Shown: positions 10,521-20,072 of the stretch, piece by piece | How positions within the stretch are numbered: position 1 is the stretch's first letter | How the letters are laid out: every line of letters starts with the position of its first letter | Assembly: GCA_009667805.1 (NCBI GenBank) | Contig: CM019068.1 | Location: 6,939,733-7,003,732, forward strand | Reading direction: 5' to 3' | From: Leptobrachium leishanense | Taxonomy: Eukaryota; Chordata; Amphibia; Anura; Megophryidae | DNA: 64,000 nt | Made by a program: the position numbers and the translations under genes | The notes under the pieces: model-generated | What the model was told of the DNA's origin: nothing | The model's input: only the letters and a program-made list of their open reading frames with translations | Database searches by the model: none

Positions 10521-13500
10521 CTACATGTAGTGGGTTAGAAACACTTCCTCAAGCTGACTCATATTTTGGGCTACCTCAGCTAGCATAGCAGACACTTCGG
10601 GCAACCTCTGCACTGTGGTGATGGCCTTTTCAGTGCTATGTCCTGGTGTATCGTAGGTGAGTCGTTGAGGCGGTCGAACAGAGCGTTTTGGTTCTGGCTC
10701 AATCAGTTCCTCTTCAGGTGGAAGTACTATAGGTGTTGGCTCAATCCTTCTCTCTATCACTGGAGCAGACGTTTCTTCAGAGTATGATCCTTCCAGTGAA
10801 GGCATAGAACTATAATCACCTGAATAAGCTTCCGGAGCTACCGGGATTCCAACAGCCTCAGGGACTTCCAACTGAAATTCAAGAGGTTCAGGGATCTCAA
10901 CAGTCTCAGGGACTTCCAACAGAAATTCAGGAGCTTCAGGCCTCAAGTTACTCTCCCACCGCTCAGGAACAACGACAACCTCCTCAGGTTCCGGTGAGCG
11001 CATCCAGTCTAGACAATAACTCTCTTCTTCACTGTCTCTTTCGCTCTCTTCGACAACCCGGGTCTGTTGAGACCGAGTAACAGGAGGTAAACATGGAACA
11101 GGCGGATTCGGCGGAGGGTCAACTACCCGAGTCTGTTGAGACCGAGTAACAGGAGGTAAACGTGGAACAGGCGGATTCGGCGGAGGGAGTTCGTCCCCAA
11201 CTGGTATCCTCACAGCCTCTCTCAAAGGTAACAAATGATTTCGGTGCCAGTTCTTAAGAGGCCCAGCCTTTCCATCTGGGCGAATTTGATACACCGGCAG
11301 ACCCGGCAGTTGCTTGCAGACAATGTAAACCTGGGAACTCCATCTATCCGCCAACTTGTGTCTTGCAGCAGCACCCAAGTTCTTCAACAGGACCCTATCA
11401 CCGGGTTGTAGATCTTGTATTCGAACTTTCAAGTCATAGTTCCTTTTGTTCCTTTGCTCCCTGTTTCCTGAAGTTAAACGGGCCTGTTCAAACGCAGAAG
11501 CCAAATTCTTTCGAAGTCTATCCACGTAGTTTCTATGAGAAGCTACTGACGTCTGGTCTAGAGACAACCCAAATGCCAAATCAACCGGCAGTCGAGCCTC
11601 TCTTCCAAACATAAGACGGTACGGCGAGTATCCAGTTGCATCACTCTCCGTACTGTTATATGCATGCACCAGAGTAGCTATGTGTCGACTCCAACTCTGC
11701 TTCTCCACATTCGACAAGGTCCCCAACATGTTTAGCAGTGTGCGATTAAACCTTTCAGGCTGAGCATCACCTTGAGGGTGATATGGTGTAGTTCGGGTCT
11801 TCTGGATTCCCAACAACTCCAACAATTGCCCCACCAGTCGGCTTTCAAAGTCTCTACCCTGATCAGAGTGTATCCTTCTTGGCAGTCCGTAATGAACAAA
11901 GAATTTTTCCATCAACACTTTGGCTACTGTTGGAGCGCGTTGATCTTTCATAGAAAATGCTTGGGCATAACGAGTGAAATGATCAGTCACTATTAGAATG
12001 TTCCCTTGCCCACTAGCATCCGGCTCTAAGCACAAGAAGTCAATGCACACCAAATCCATGGGTCCCTGACTCTGCAGATGGCTCATTGGAGCAGTTCGGG
12101 TCGGTAGAGTCTTTCTCTGAATACACCTCAGACAGGAATGACAATAACTTTCCACTTCAGCCCTCATGCAAGGCCAATAAAACCTATCTCGCACCAGCTT
12201 AAAAGTTCTCTCTGCACCCAAATGTCCATGCTCATCATGTAGTGATCGCAGCACACTCTCCCTATGTTTTGTAGGGAGGAATAACTGTTGAATCTCTTCC
12301 GCGTTGTTGGAGGGGCCCCTTCGGTAGACCACCCCATCCAGCATCTTTAACCGCTCCCATTCTTTGTAGACCAACCTGGCTCCACTCGAGGAGTTGGTTA
12401 ACAAAATCTCTCGCTGGTTTGCAGTCAGGGCCTTTAGGGTCAAGGCAATTAAAGGGTCTCTGGCCTGATCCGCTTTCAGGTCCTGTCTCGAAAAAGTAGG
12501 TAAACTTTCATCCCTTAACTGCGTAGGGTTACAGTAGAACTCAGGAACAGCCGCAGCCATAACTCCTATGGCCTCTGCTTCAATCCCTCCTTTGACCCGG
12601 CGCTCTGTTCCTTGACACAAAGCTTGCACCCCGTCTGGAGTCAACTGAGTCCATTCTGTAATATAGGGTCTTCTCGATAACGCATCAGCATCTCGATTAT
12701 TCACCCCAGGGCGATACTTCAGGCTGAACCGAAACCCTGACAGAGCGGCCAACCACCGATGTCCCGTTGCGTCCAGTTTTGCAGTAGTAAGGATATAGGG
12801 GAGAGGATTATTATCCGTCTTAATCACGAACTCAGCTCCATACAGATAGTCTTTCAACTTGTCCACCACTGCCCACTTCAAGGCTAGGAACTCCAGCTTG
12901 TGAGTAGGATAGTTCTTCTCTGAAGGAGCAAGGCTCCGGCTCACGTACGCTACAGGCCTCAGTAATCCACCATACTCCTGATACAGGACTCCTCCCAGAC
13001 CTTCTCGGCTGGCATCCACATGTAGTTCATACGGCTTGTGAGGGTCCGCATAGGCCAAAACAGGAGCTCGGGTTAGACTCTCTTTCAACTTCATGAAAGC
13101 TCCTTCACATTGACTGGTCCATTCACCTTGTATAGACTCTCGAGCTTTCCTTGGCCCCGGAGCTGACGGGTTTTGGTCAGAGACCTTGCAGCCTTCTTCT
13201 GTGGTTTCCTTCTGCAGGAGTTTGTTCAGTGGTTGAGCTATTTTCGCGAATCCTCCCACAAATCTTCGATAGTATGAACAGAATCCCAGGAAAGATCTAA
13301 GTTCAGTGACGTTTCGGGGTCTAGGCCAAGAAGCTACGGCCTCCAACTTCTGAGGATCTGTCGAAACACCTTCTGCTGAGACCACATGTCCTAGATACGT
13401 AACAGAGGGTAGACAGAATTGGCATTTCTCCAGAGACAGTTTCAACCCCTCTTCATGGAGCCTCTTCAAAACCTTCTCCAGACGTTGCTCATGCTCTTCC

Positions 13501-13832
13501 AGAGTCTTCCCAAATACAATTATGTCATCCAGGTACACTAATACTTCGATCAGATTCATATCCCCGACTGTCTTCTCCATCAACCGTTGGAACGTGGCTG
13601 GAGCCCCCGTAAGGCCTTGAGGCATTCTGTTGAATTCAAAGAACCCCAGTGGACAGATGAACGCAGTTTTCTCCTTGTCTTCAGGATGCATGGGTATCTG
13701 GTGGTATCCGCTTCGCAGGTCCTGTACACTAAACCACTTTGCTCCAGACAAGCACTGTAGGGCATCTTCTATCCGAGGAGTGGCATATTGATCGGGATGG
13801 TTCTCCGGTTCAACGTGCGGTAGTCTATGCAT
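10521..13832 (-). CDS. Ty3/gypsy pol: reverse transcriptase (part), RNase H, integrase
   Basis: This frame of 1103 codons starts out of frame with the upstream pol segment; recognisable pol begins near residue 14. It holds the RT motifs QDLRSGYHQI (first catalytic Asp), FNRMPQGLTGAP and VYLDDIIVFG (YxDD at about residues 100-103). RNase H motifs are LHVDASREGLGGVLYQ and KTDNNPL. The integrase has the zinc motif H...HGHLGAERT...C..C, and a DDE core with Asp in VCIDFL, Asp in IHSDQGRDFES and Glu in DAQPERFNRTLL. A C-terminal segment DRVLLKN...YQIRPDG resembles a GPY/F module. The tail contains an exact-looking tandem duplication (PPPNPPVP.LPPVTRSQQT, DNA about 11060-11190) and an acidic stretch. 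Integrase inserts the cDNA; RT/RNase H make it. Confidence 0.93.
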   Translation of the reverse strand: MHRLPHVEPENHPDQYATPRIEDALQCLSGAKWFSVQDLRSGYHQIPMHPEDKEKTAFICPLGFFEFNRMPQGLTGAPATFQRLMEKTVGDMNLIEVLVYLDDIIVFGKTLEEHEQRLEKVLKRLHEEGLKLSLEKCQFCLPSVTYLGHVVSAEGVSTDPQKLEAVASWPRPRNVTELRSFLGFCSYYRRFVGGFAKIAQPLNKLLQKETTEEGCKVSDQNPSAPGPRKARESIQGEWTSQCEGAFMKLKESLTRAPVLAYADPHKPYELHVDASREGLGGVLYQEYGGLLRPVAYVSRSLAPSEKNYPTHKLEFLALKWAVVDKLKDYLYGAEFVIKTDNNPLPYILTTAKLDATGHRWLAALSGFRFSLKYRPGVNNRDADALSRRPYITEWTQLTPDGVQALCQGTERRVKGGIEAEAIGVMAAAVPEFYCNPTQLRDESLPTFSRQDLKADQARDPLIALTLKALTANQREILLTNSSSGARLVYKEWERLKMLDGVVYRRGPSNNAEEIQQLFLPTKHRESVLRSLHDEHGHLGAERTFKLVRDRFYWPCMRAEVESYCHSCLRCIQRKTLPTRTAPMSHLQSQGPMDLVCIDFLCLEPDASGQGNILIVTDHFTRYAQAFSMKDQRAPTVAKVLMEKFFVHYGLPRRIHSDQGRDFESRLVGQLLELLGIQKTRTTPYHPQGDAQPERFNRTLLNMLGTLSNVEKQSWSRHIATLVHAYNSTESDATGYSPYRLMFGREARLPVDLAFGLSLDQTSVASHRNYVDRLRKNLASAFEQARLTSGNREQRNKRNYDLKVRIQDLQPGDRVLLKNLGAAARHKLADRWSSQVYIVCKQLPGLPVYQIRPDGKAGPLKNWHRNHLLPLREAVRIPVGDELPPPNPPVPRLPPVTRSQQTRVVDPPPNPPVPCLPPVTRSQQTRVVEESERDSEEESYCLDWMRSPEPEEVVVVPERWESNLRPEAPEFLLEVPETVEIPEPLEFQLEVPEAVGIPVAPEAYSGDYSSMPSLEGSYSEETSAPVIERRIEPTPIVLPPEEELIEPEPKRSVRPPQRLTYDTPGHSTEKAITTVQRLPEVSAMLAEVAQNMSQLEEVFLTHYM

Positions 13833-15180
13833 AGACGGACAGAACCATTTTTCTTCCGGACCAACACTATAGGAGATGCATATGGACTCCTGGACTCTTG
13901 AATCACCTTGGTTCTTTGCAATTCATTCAGTTGCTCTCGCAGATCATCCAAGTCTCCTAGCGGAACTCGCCTTGATCTTTCCCGAAACGGCTTGTCTTCT
14001 TGTAACCGAATGCGGTGCTCAGTACTCTTAGCTAGGCCCACATCGAACTCATCTTTTGAGAACAATTCCTTCCACTTTAAGACTTGAGATTGGAGACGTT
14101 TCTTCCACTCAGGTGAAATGGGAGCGTCCTTGGGGTAGAATCTTTCATCTGGAATCTCTTTATCCACTCCCCCTCCTAAATCGGTAGAGAGGGGTGTAGC
14201 AGACTCTACTTGCCCGATAGGCATTCGTGCTTTAAGGACTACTGGAGAATCTGTCACATTGCACACACTGACCGAGACTCTTCCTCGTGTTCTCTTCAGA
14301 GCTTTGGTGGAGATTATTTCAGGAATTACTTCGACTCCGGTTTCACTCCCATAATTAACATCGGTTCCCAGCACCACATAGGGACCCGGTTGCGATCCGT
14401 TCAACTTGACTGAAACCCGGAAGCTCGCTACTTCTCCTGCTTGCAGAACCTTCTCTGTTCCCCCCAGTCTCCACAGGCGCCCCACCTCGGCAGGTGCCTT
14501 TCGTTCTTCAACCATCCTCTGATAGACCGGACGTAACAGTGGGTGTACTCCTTGAGTCGAACCTTCTTCCAATACAATAGGTGTCAGGAGACGCCGCACT
14601 AGGTCAGTATTCGTCCCCACTATCAGGGAGCTTCTGTTCGCGCCTGGGGGTCGAGGACACACAATGGCCAATGCATCACAACCCCCAGACTGCCCGATGA
14701 CTTCAGATCCGATCTCCAACTTCACTTGCAGGTACCCGTCATAAGGGAGTTTCTCAGTGCCGATACCCCATATTTCCAAATCCTTCAATTCTTGCAGAGG
14801 AATGTGCTTTAAGTGTTTCTCATATCAGTCTTTGTAGATCAATGTCACCTGAGCCGCTGAATCTAACAGAGCTTTAGTGTAGACTCCCTCCACTCGGATT
14901 GGCACAATAGGAGAAGGACCTATCAGTTGGTCAGGAAACTTGGTGGCGGTATCTGGACGCTTAGACCCAGTTTGCTGTACCCTGGCCTTTTTCTTGGCCC
15001 GTGTAGGTTTTGGGTGTGCATTGCTTCCCCATGACGTAGGTCCGGATGCTAAAGGAATGACTCTTTCAGTCCTGGCAGGCTCAGCAGTTGGTCGGACTTT
15101 GGGCCCTCTCGCCCTCTTAGTCCTGGCTTGATTTTTGGAGCGGGTTTCAATCTTCGGGCCCCTGGTTTGCTCCCTTACCA
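13769..15180 (-). pseudogene. Ty3/gypsy pol N-terminal part: protease and RT fingers, interrupted
   Basis: The pol frame overlaps the end of gag in the -1 frame and runs through a basic linker into ALLDSAAQVTLIYKD. This is the position of the aspartic protease active site, where D-T/S-G is expected; here it reads D-S-A. A TGA at 14825-14827 (minus) follows. The frame then continues with EIWGIGTEKLPYDGYLQVKL, a protease flap-side segment, and the RT start ESRSPYASPIVLVRKKNG and LCIDYRTLN. Near 13790-13800 the frame is lost by what looks like a single-base deletion, and RT resumes in the frame of the next pol segment. The start is given where the linker clearly begins. The copy is therefore inactive for pol. 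Confidence 0.88.
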
Positions 15181-16515
15181 GGACCCTCTGGAGTTTCCCG
15201 CCTGCAGGGTGGACAACAGTTTCTCCACAGCTTTTAGAAGTTCTTCGACCGGTTTCTTTTCAACCCTCCCTTGTGGGCACTGAGCCCTGAAATGGCCGAT
15301 TTCCCCGCAGCCAAAACATTTCTTCCTCGGGAGTGTGGGCATATTTCCTTCTTGCAGTTCCCTTGGAGACCCCCTGTTCGAGGCTACAGCAACCCCTTCA
15401 GTTCTGGTGTCCTCAGCCAACAGTGACGTCATTAACTCCATCATTTGCAACATCTGAGTTTTTAAGGCCAGCACTTCAGTCTGTATGTTTGCTGCATCGG
15501 CTACCGAGAGAGTTCCTACTTCTGCGGTGAAAACTGTGTGCGAAGCATTTGCAACCTTTTTAGCCTGAATCAAGGCCTCTTCTTCTCGGATAGCTTTGAT
15601 TAGTTTGGAATAGGTCAGCCTTGTGTTCTGGTATCTAGTCTGAAACTTCAACATTATGGGATCCAGTGGGAGTGCACCTTTGAAAACTTGATCCATCAAA
15701 GCTTTGCTTGCACGACTCGGCTCCATGCCTCTTTTAAGAATGACCTGATGGATGATTTTATCCAGCCGCCAGACATATGTGGACAATTCTTCTCCTTCCT
15801 TTTGATAGGTGTGAGAGAACTTGTGAATAAGCTCGGCACAATCCTCCACTCCCCCGAAATTTTCCTGTAAAGCTTCTAGATACTCTGCAGCAGTGCAGCC
15901 GGGCTTATCCCTTTTTAGATTTCGAATGACATCTGAAGCAGGACCTCTTAGGCTCTCGATCAACCTTTGTCTCTTCACGGCGTCTGCAACTTCCCATTCT
16001 TCCACTGCTTGCACTGCCTGATCTATCCAAGTCTCGAAATCCTCTTCTCCAGTTGGCACAGGGACCTTACCAGAATAAAACCGTAACTTGCGATATCCGT
16101 AATTTGGAGATGCAGCAGAGTTTTTGGCTAGTGTTTCCACCAGTTTCCCCATAGTGGTGAAAAATGTAGCAGGAGGGAACCCTGTAGTTGGGGTAACATC
16201 AGGAACATTTGTGTGATCACCACGTGGCGTACTTGGCTGAATCAGTTGGACTTCCACCTCATCGGTCAGCTTCATGCTCGCGCCCTGAAAACATACTGGA
16301 ACACCCTTTCTCCACTCAAGAAGAACATACGTGTGAGGGGTATCTGGGTTCGCTTTTATGTCCAGGATTAACCCCCGATTATCTGGTGTCAGCGTGGCCA
16401 CGGCCTGGCAAATCTGATCTTCGGCCCAAGTGTCTGCAGGAATATCCATAACTATACATAATTCTATATGACTACTGTGCTCTTCACACCATTTGGCAGC
16501 AGTGTCTGGATCCAT
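15175..16515 (-). CDS. Ty3/gypsy Gag, PNMA-like, with CCHC zinc knuckle
   Basis: An intact frame of 446 codons from ATG at 16515-16513 to TAA at 15175. The frame stays open a little upstream but without ATG, so this ATG is chosen. The N-terminus (DPDTAAKWCEEH...IPADTWAEDQ) and the middle (LRFYSGKVPVPTGEEDFETW, then RQRLIESLRGPASDVIRNLK, then LDQVFKGALP-like ALMDQVFKGA) strongly recall vertebrate PNMA proteins, which are domesticated Ty3/gypsy gag genes. The C-terminus carries CFGCGEIGHFRAQC (C-x2-C-x4-H-x4-C, about residues 400-413) for nucleic-acid binding. Gag would form the particle shell. Gag stays intact while pol is broken. Confidence 0.93.
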   Translation of the reverse strand: MDPDTAAKWCEEHSSHIELCIVMDIPADTWAEDQICQAVATLTPDNRGLILDIKANPDTPHTYVLLEWRKGVPVCFQGASMKLTDEVEVQLIQPSTPRGDHTNVPDVTPTTGFPPATFFTTMGKLVETLAKNSAASPNYGYRKLRFYSGKVPVPTGEEDFETWIDQAVQAVEEWEVADAVKRQRLIESLRGPASDVIRNLKRDKPGCTAAEYLEALQENFGGVEDCAELIHKFSHTYQKEGEELSTYVWRLDKIIHQVILKRGMEPSRASKALMDQVFKGALPLDPIMLKFQTRYQNTRLTYSKLIKAIREEEALIQAKKVANASHTVFTAEVGTLSVADAANIQTEVLALKTQMLQMMELMTSLLAEDTRTEGVAVASNRGSPRELQEGNMPTLPRKKCFGCGEIGHFRAQCPQGRVEKKPVEELLKAVEKLLSTLQAGNSRGSW

Positions 16516-16551
16516 ATTTAACCCTTTAAATGCGGTTTTTCCAGAGACTGA

Positions 16552-16571
16552 ATCCCGGAAACGAGCCCCCA
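16552..16571 (-). promoter_or_regulatory. Primer-binding site, tRNA-Pro type
   Basis: Two bases inside the 5' LTR the minus strand reads TGGGGGCTCGT, then TT, then CCGGGAT. The first 11 and last 7 bases match the complement of the 3' end of tRNA-Pro, known as a primer for some retroviruses; the two T bases are an insertion relative to that match. Confidence 0.75.
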
Positions 16572-16573
16572 CG

Positions 16574-17676
16574 TGTAGCGCTCACTCCCGGAGGAGCCGC
16601 TGAAAATTGAACCACGGGTCAGTCTCCCCGCACTAGGGAATAAATATACTCCAACACAGTTGTGAGTTTTTATCATTTAAATAGTTTACTAAAATCTTGA
16701 GCAGATGTTGAAACACGGTATTCACAAGAGTTATTACAATATTTTCGTATTCCGGTAAAACGCGCAGCGGAAAAGAAACGAAACACGAGGCTTCGTATTT
16801 CGGAAAATAAAATATTCGCGACCGAACATAAAATAATGCAATTTCCCGATAGTTCAGAAAAAGGGACACGTAGCGAAACCCCAAACATACAATCCCTTTC
16901 GTATTACGGCAAACGCGCAGCGGAAAAGAGAAAAATGTATTCGGAACGTATCTTTGTCCTTAACCCCCATTCCGATTCGTAAAAGGAAATGAGTCCTGTA
17001 CAAGTTAAGTTTCAGAATGTGAGAAGCGTATCCGTGTGTGTGTGTGTGTGTGGTACCCGGGTACTGTTCAACTGGCCAGTGAATTTAATAAAGGAAGATC
17101 TTCGACTAGTCAGTTGGGGCCCTGTAAACTTTAAAGAGAAACAGCAGAGCGTCCTTTAATCATACAACAGCCTTGGAGGCCTCTCACCCATCCGATGACT
17201 GCTTTAGGCTCCGCTGACCCAGGACGTCTCTCCACCCGATTTTGACTGGGGATACTAGCGGCCCGATCCGTTGTCTGACTCCATACAGCTTATCCAGCTC
17301 ACCACCTGCTCTCCGTTCGATTCCTCCGGTCTGCAGCAATGCCTGGATTCCGGCGGGTCTTCTTCTCCTCAGCTGGGGTGATCCTCTCTGCAATAACAGG
17401 TCTCTCTTGGTCTTTACTTGGCTCTCTCTGGGTCTCTGGCATAGGCCCTCTCGTGATCTCACACAATGCGTCTCCTCTCTTCCCTTCCCTGGCGCGCTCT
17501 GGAACCTTCCCCACGAGGCAGAGGATGTAAGGGTCCAGTCCCCACCCACTTCCTGTCCTCCTGCAAAGCATGCCGGGCACTGTAGTCCCAATATCCAGTA
17601 TCTCTGATCGCGATAGTCTCCATCTTGTGGCCAAAAATAGGTACTGCCACAGCAAGATCTTTAGCACAGCGCTACA
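16574..17676 (-). repeat. 5' LTR of the Ty3/gypsy element
   Basis: 1103 bp, about eight differences from the 3' LTR. The AATAAA present in the 3' LTR is lost here: the plus strand reads TTTAAT at 17084-17089 instead of TTTATT. Confidence 0.95.
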
Positions 17677-17683
17677 CTTCCTT

Positions 17684-17976
17684 TTAGCACCTAAACCATC
17701 AGTGAAGTTGTCACTTGTAGTGACTCGTATGGTATTTGTGAGTGAGTCAGCCTCTGTGTGGCATTATTTTACTGAGAGGGTGGTGGATACATGGAACAGT
17801 CTTCCAGTAGAAGTGGTAGAGGCCAAAACAGTAATTGAATTTAAGCAAGCATGGGATAGGCATAAGGCTATCCTAAACAAAAGATAAATCCAGGTAAAGT
17901 ATCCATGTAATTGGGCGACTAGATGGGCCGAAAGGTTCTTATCTGCCCACATTTTTCTATGTTTCTATGTTTCTAT
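17684..17976 (+). mobile_element. CR1-like LINE, 3' end
   Basis: The plus strand encodes ERVVDTWNSLPVEVVEAKTV and then FKQAWDRHK, the conserved end of CR1-type reverse transcriptase ORFs. It is followed by a 3' region ending in TTTCTATG repeats (17949-17976), a tail seen on CR1-like elements of amphibians. The fragment is 5' truncated. Confidence 0.75.
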
Positions 17977-18009
17977 GTGTGGTCACTTCTTGCTCATCAT
18001 GTGTCCCTA

Positions 18010-18110
18010 TAGTGACTAGGCGAATTGCCCCAAAATTGCTGATACGGTGAAATTCACAGCACGGTGCTATTCGTTGGCAAATTCGCTACTTAGTGAATAA
18101 CCCTCAATAT
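18010..18110 (-). mobile_element. MITE family M2 end fragment
   Basis: It contains GAATTGCCCCAAAATTGC, GATACGGTGAAATTCAC and the terminus TTAGTGAATAACCCT, as at 21180-21265 and 57650-57750. Only one end is present, directly left of the 18143 exon. Confidence 0.55.
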
Positions 18111-18142
18111 GATAAAATGTAGCGACGCGAGCGTCTCGTTAC

Positions 18143-18289
18143 CTCGGCTTTTGTAGAAGAGACCAGCAGATGGAGGACGGAGCACGGGGTGCCCCAAGAA
18201 TCAATCTCTGTCAAGTCGTACAAGGTGTAAGATGTTGGGCCCATTGACTTCACCAGTTTAACATGTTTCTGCATGAGGTGCTGGAACAT
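18143..18289 (-). CDS. TRPV5/6-like channel, exon for end of ankyrin domain and linker
   Basis: This 147-nt minus-strand exon lies between the acceptor CTCCAG and the donor GTAACG. It starts MFQHLMQKH and contains [12 protein letters not shown], both nearly invariant in TRPV5/TRPV6, and ends with SSTKAE. It is in phase 0 at both ends. The next exon to the left is 11.3 kb away because the intron has taken up a Ty3/gypsy element, MITEs and LINE pieces. Confidence 0.93.
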
Positions 18290-18763
18290 CTGGAGGAGGT
18301 GAGGGATATAGTTACGGTTTGCATTTCATAATAAAATCTCCACGTTAGTTCCCTACGTATCAAATAATGTGACTTCGAAGAGAAAGTAAAGTTCACCAGT
18401 GACACGAGAAAGGCGCTAGAGAAGTGACGTAATGTCCAAGATCTGGATTGTCCAGCTTTGACCCACCAGCTGCTGATCCCAGTAATGTTTGCAAGCAATA
18501 GATGGCCAAAGAAACATGGGAGGTTTGCAACATCTGGGGAAGAGGGGAATACATTTGACATCTCTGATCTATAACGCCCCAGATGTCTGTGCCTACAGGC
18601 TCGGGAGATGTAATCCCTGCCCTGTTTCCAGCCTCTCTCTGTTATTTTGGTAAATGTTGGGTAGCTCCGCTTGTCCCTTGGAAACGCAATCTGTTTATCA
18701 TTCTTTCTTTTCGTGTCCCAGGCTTGGAACCATCACTTTTTTTACCAAGATGATCCATCTCAC

Positions 18764-18936
18764 CATGACATTCCCTTCAGCTGCCGCCATCTTTAAGGGG
18801 GTGAGACCTTGGTTATTCTCGATCTGGTTGAGACGTGGCTGCTTCTGGGCAGATTGCAGCGTCGTGAGGAGATTGTGCATCTGGCAGGAGAGGCTTTTAT
18901 TGGGCTGCAGAACCAAAATATGAAGCACTGTGTTTC
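18764..18936 (-). CDS. TRPV5/6-like channel, exon for ankyrin repeats 5-6
   Basis: This 173-nt minus-strand exon lies between the acceptor CTTCCTCCAG and the donor GTGAGA. It encodes [20 protein letters not shown], then a variable stretch, then [29 protein letters not shown] and QGLTP.KLA..EGN are highly conserved in TRPV5/6. Entry phase 1 and exit phase 0 fit the flanking exons. Confidence 0.94.
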
Positions 18937-19031
18937 CTGGAGGAAGAGAAAATAACTGATAAGCCACCGGAAATCCACTGGACTGGGTCTCACTAATGGA
19001 ACCGCCAAGTGAAACCACTCAGCGCGCTCAC

Positions 19032-19130
19032 CTAGACAGTCCTGCGCGTGCAGGTTTGCACCATTAGCCACAAGTAACTTCACCAGGTCAATATTCCCAA
19101 CGCAAGCAGCGAACGTCAGGATGTGCTCCC
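19032..19130 (-). CDS. TRPV5/6-like channel, exon for ankyrin repeat 4
   Basis: This 99-nt minus-strand exon lies between the acceptor TTCCCCCAG and the donor GTGAGC. It encodes [19 protein letters not shown] and then [14 protein letters not shown]. The family pattern is GEH.LSFAACV....IV.LLI..GA..RAQDSLG. The phases are 1 and 1. Conserved ankyrin residues are intact and no stop is seen. Confidence 0.94.
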
Positions 19131-19368
19131 CTGGGGGAAGAAAAGGGACCACATATAAAATGGAATAATCATCATTCAGCAATCTGTTCAATCTGAGGCT
19201 TTATCGACTCGGAGAAAAGAATCGCCTGAAAGATGAACGATTTCATTTTCATAGTAATCGTATCGGGCCAAGTAAAGGCCGCGGGATCTCAGACCATCTA
19301 CACGGTGCAATATCTCCTTCAGATAATGATTTGTGGAGACTCCTCCTCTTCTAGTGACCTCCACTTAC

Positions 19369-19509
19369 CAAAATAAAAGAGATTTTTGGGGTTATGAGAG
19401 AAAAAGCTCCCGGTGGCCCTCGGAGAAGAGACGTCGGCTCCTCTGTTTATCAGCATCTGGGCCAGGTTCATGTTCTGGTTGACGGCCGCGATGTGGAGAG
19501 CCGTTTGCC
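19369..19509 (-). CDS. TRPV5/6-like channel, exon for ankyrin repeat 3
   Basis: This 141-nt minus-strand exon lies between the acceptor TTCTTCCAG and the donor GTAAGT. It encodes [20 protein letters not shown], then [14 protein letters not shown] and ends NLFYFG. The matching family pattern is GQTALHI.VVNQN.NLVR.LL and RATG..F....N.IYFG. Splicing to the exon at 19032 joins YFG to EH, as in mammalian TRPV6. The phases are 1 and 1. Confidence 0.94.
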
Positions 19510-19574
19510 CTGGAAGAAAATATTATTAAAATGATAAGGTCAGGACAGGAAAATAGTGACATCAGAAATATAAA

Positions 19575-20055
19575 GGTCTATTCACTTTGCGTTTCGCTGA
19601 ATTCGCTCACTTCGGCGATTAAATTTTGCCAAAAATATGGTGAATTCACTATTTAGCAGATGTTCTTCGTATTTTGACGAAACTGGAGTATTTAGAAGCA
19701 ATTGTCGGACAAGCGGCAATACCCACCGAAACGGCTTCGGCGAATTACGCGGAACTAAAAAGAATAAAAAAGGAAGTCTCCCATTCTCTTAATAAAACAT
19801 AAAATTTACAAAAGAATATATATTTTTTTAAAAAAAGGTCCTTTAACTAATAATAAAAAGGTCTGTTACAAAATATTAAAAAATCCAAAAATAAAAAGTG
19901 GTTCTGAAAAATAAAAATAAATGGTCTTTAATAAATAAATAAATGAGATATTACAGTTATTACAACCTATTGGATTTGCCTGTTGAAACCCGGCGCAATG
20001 AAATCTCTGAAATCAGGTAATTTAACCAAGCTTTCGGTGCAATTCGGCGTTCTGT
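19575..20055 (+). mobile_element. MITE family M2 copy
   Basis: The left end is CTATTCACTTTGCGTTTCGC, followed by the A-rich middle with AAAAAGGTC motifs, CCTATTGGATTTGCCTGTTG and GAAATCAGGTAATTTAACC. An inverted relative lies at 21112-21600, so the two M2 copies flank the TIR element between them as arms. Confidence 0.6.
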
Positions 20056-20072
20056 GAATAGTTGAACTGATA

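Larger units (their letters stand above)
9313..17676 (-). mobile_element. Ty3/gypsy LTR retrotransposon, full length, minus strand
   Basis: Two direct terminal repeats of 1.1 kb (TGTAGCGC...GCGCTACA) enclose a primer-binding site, gag and pol, all read on the minus strand. The flanks are CTTC at 9309-9312 and CTTC at 17677-17680, a 4-bp target duplication. Domain order is gag, protease, reverse transcriptase, RNase H, integrase, which defines Ty3/gypsy; no env-like frame was seen. The LTRs differ at about eight positions by eye (seven substitutions and one 1-bp indel), so the insertion is young. Pol has at least one stop and one frameshift, so this copy is not autonomous. It sits in the 11.3 kb TRPV intron in the sense orientation of that gene. 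Confidence 0.96.

Noticed and set aside
18250..18561. 103-codon minus-strand frame beside a TRPV exon
   Set aside because: Only 18143-18289 has splice borders and family similarity; the rest is intron.
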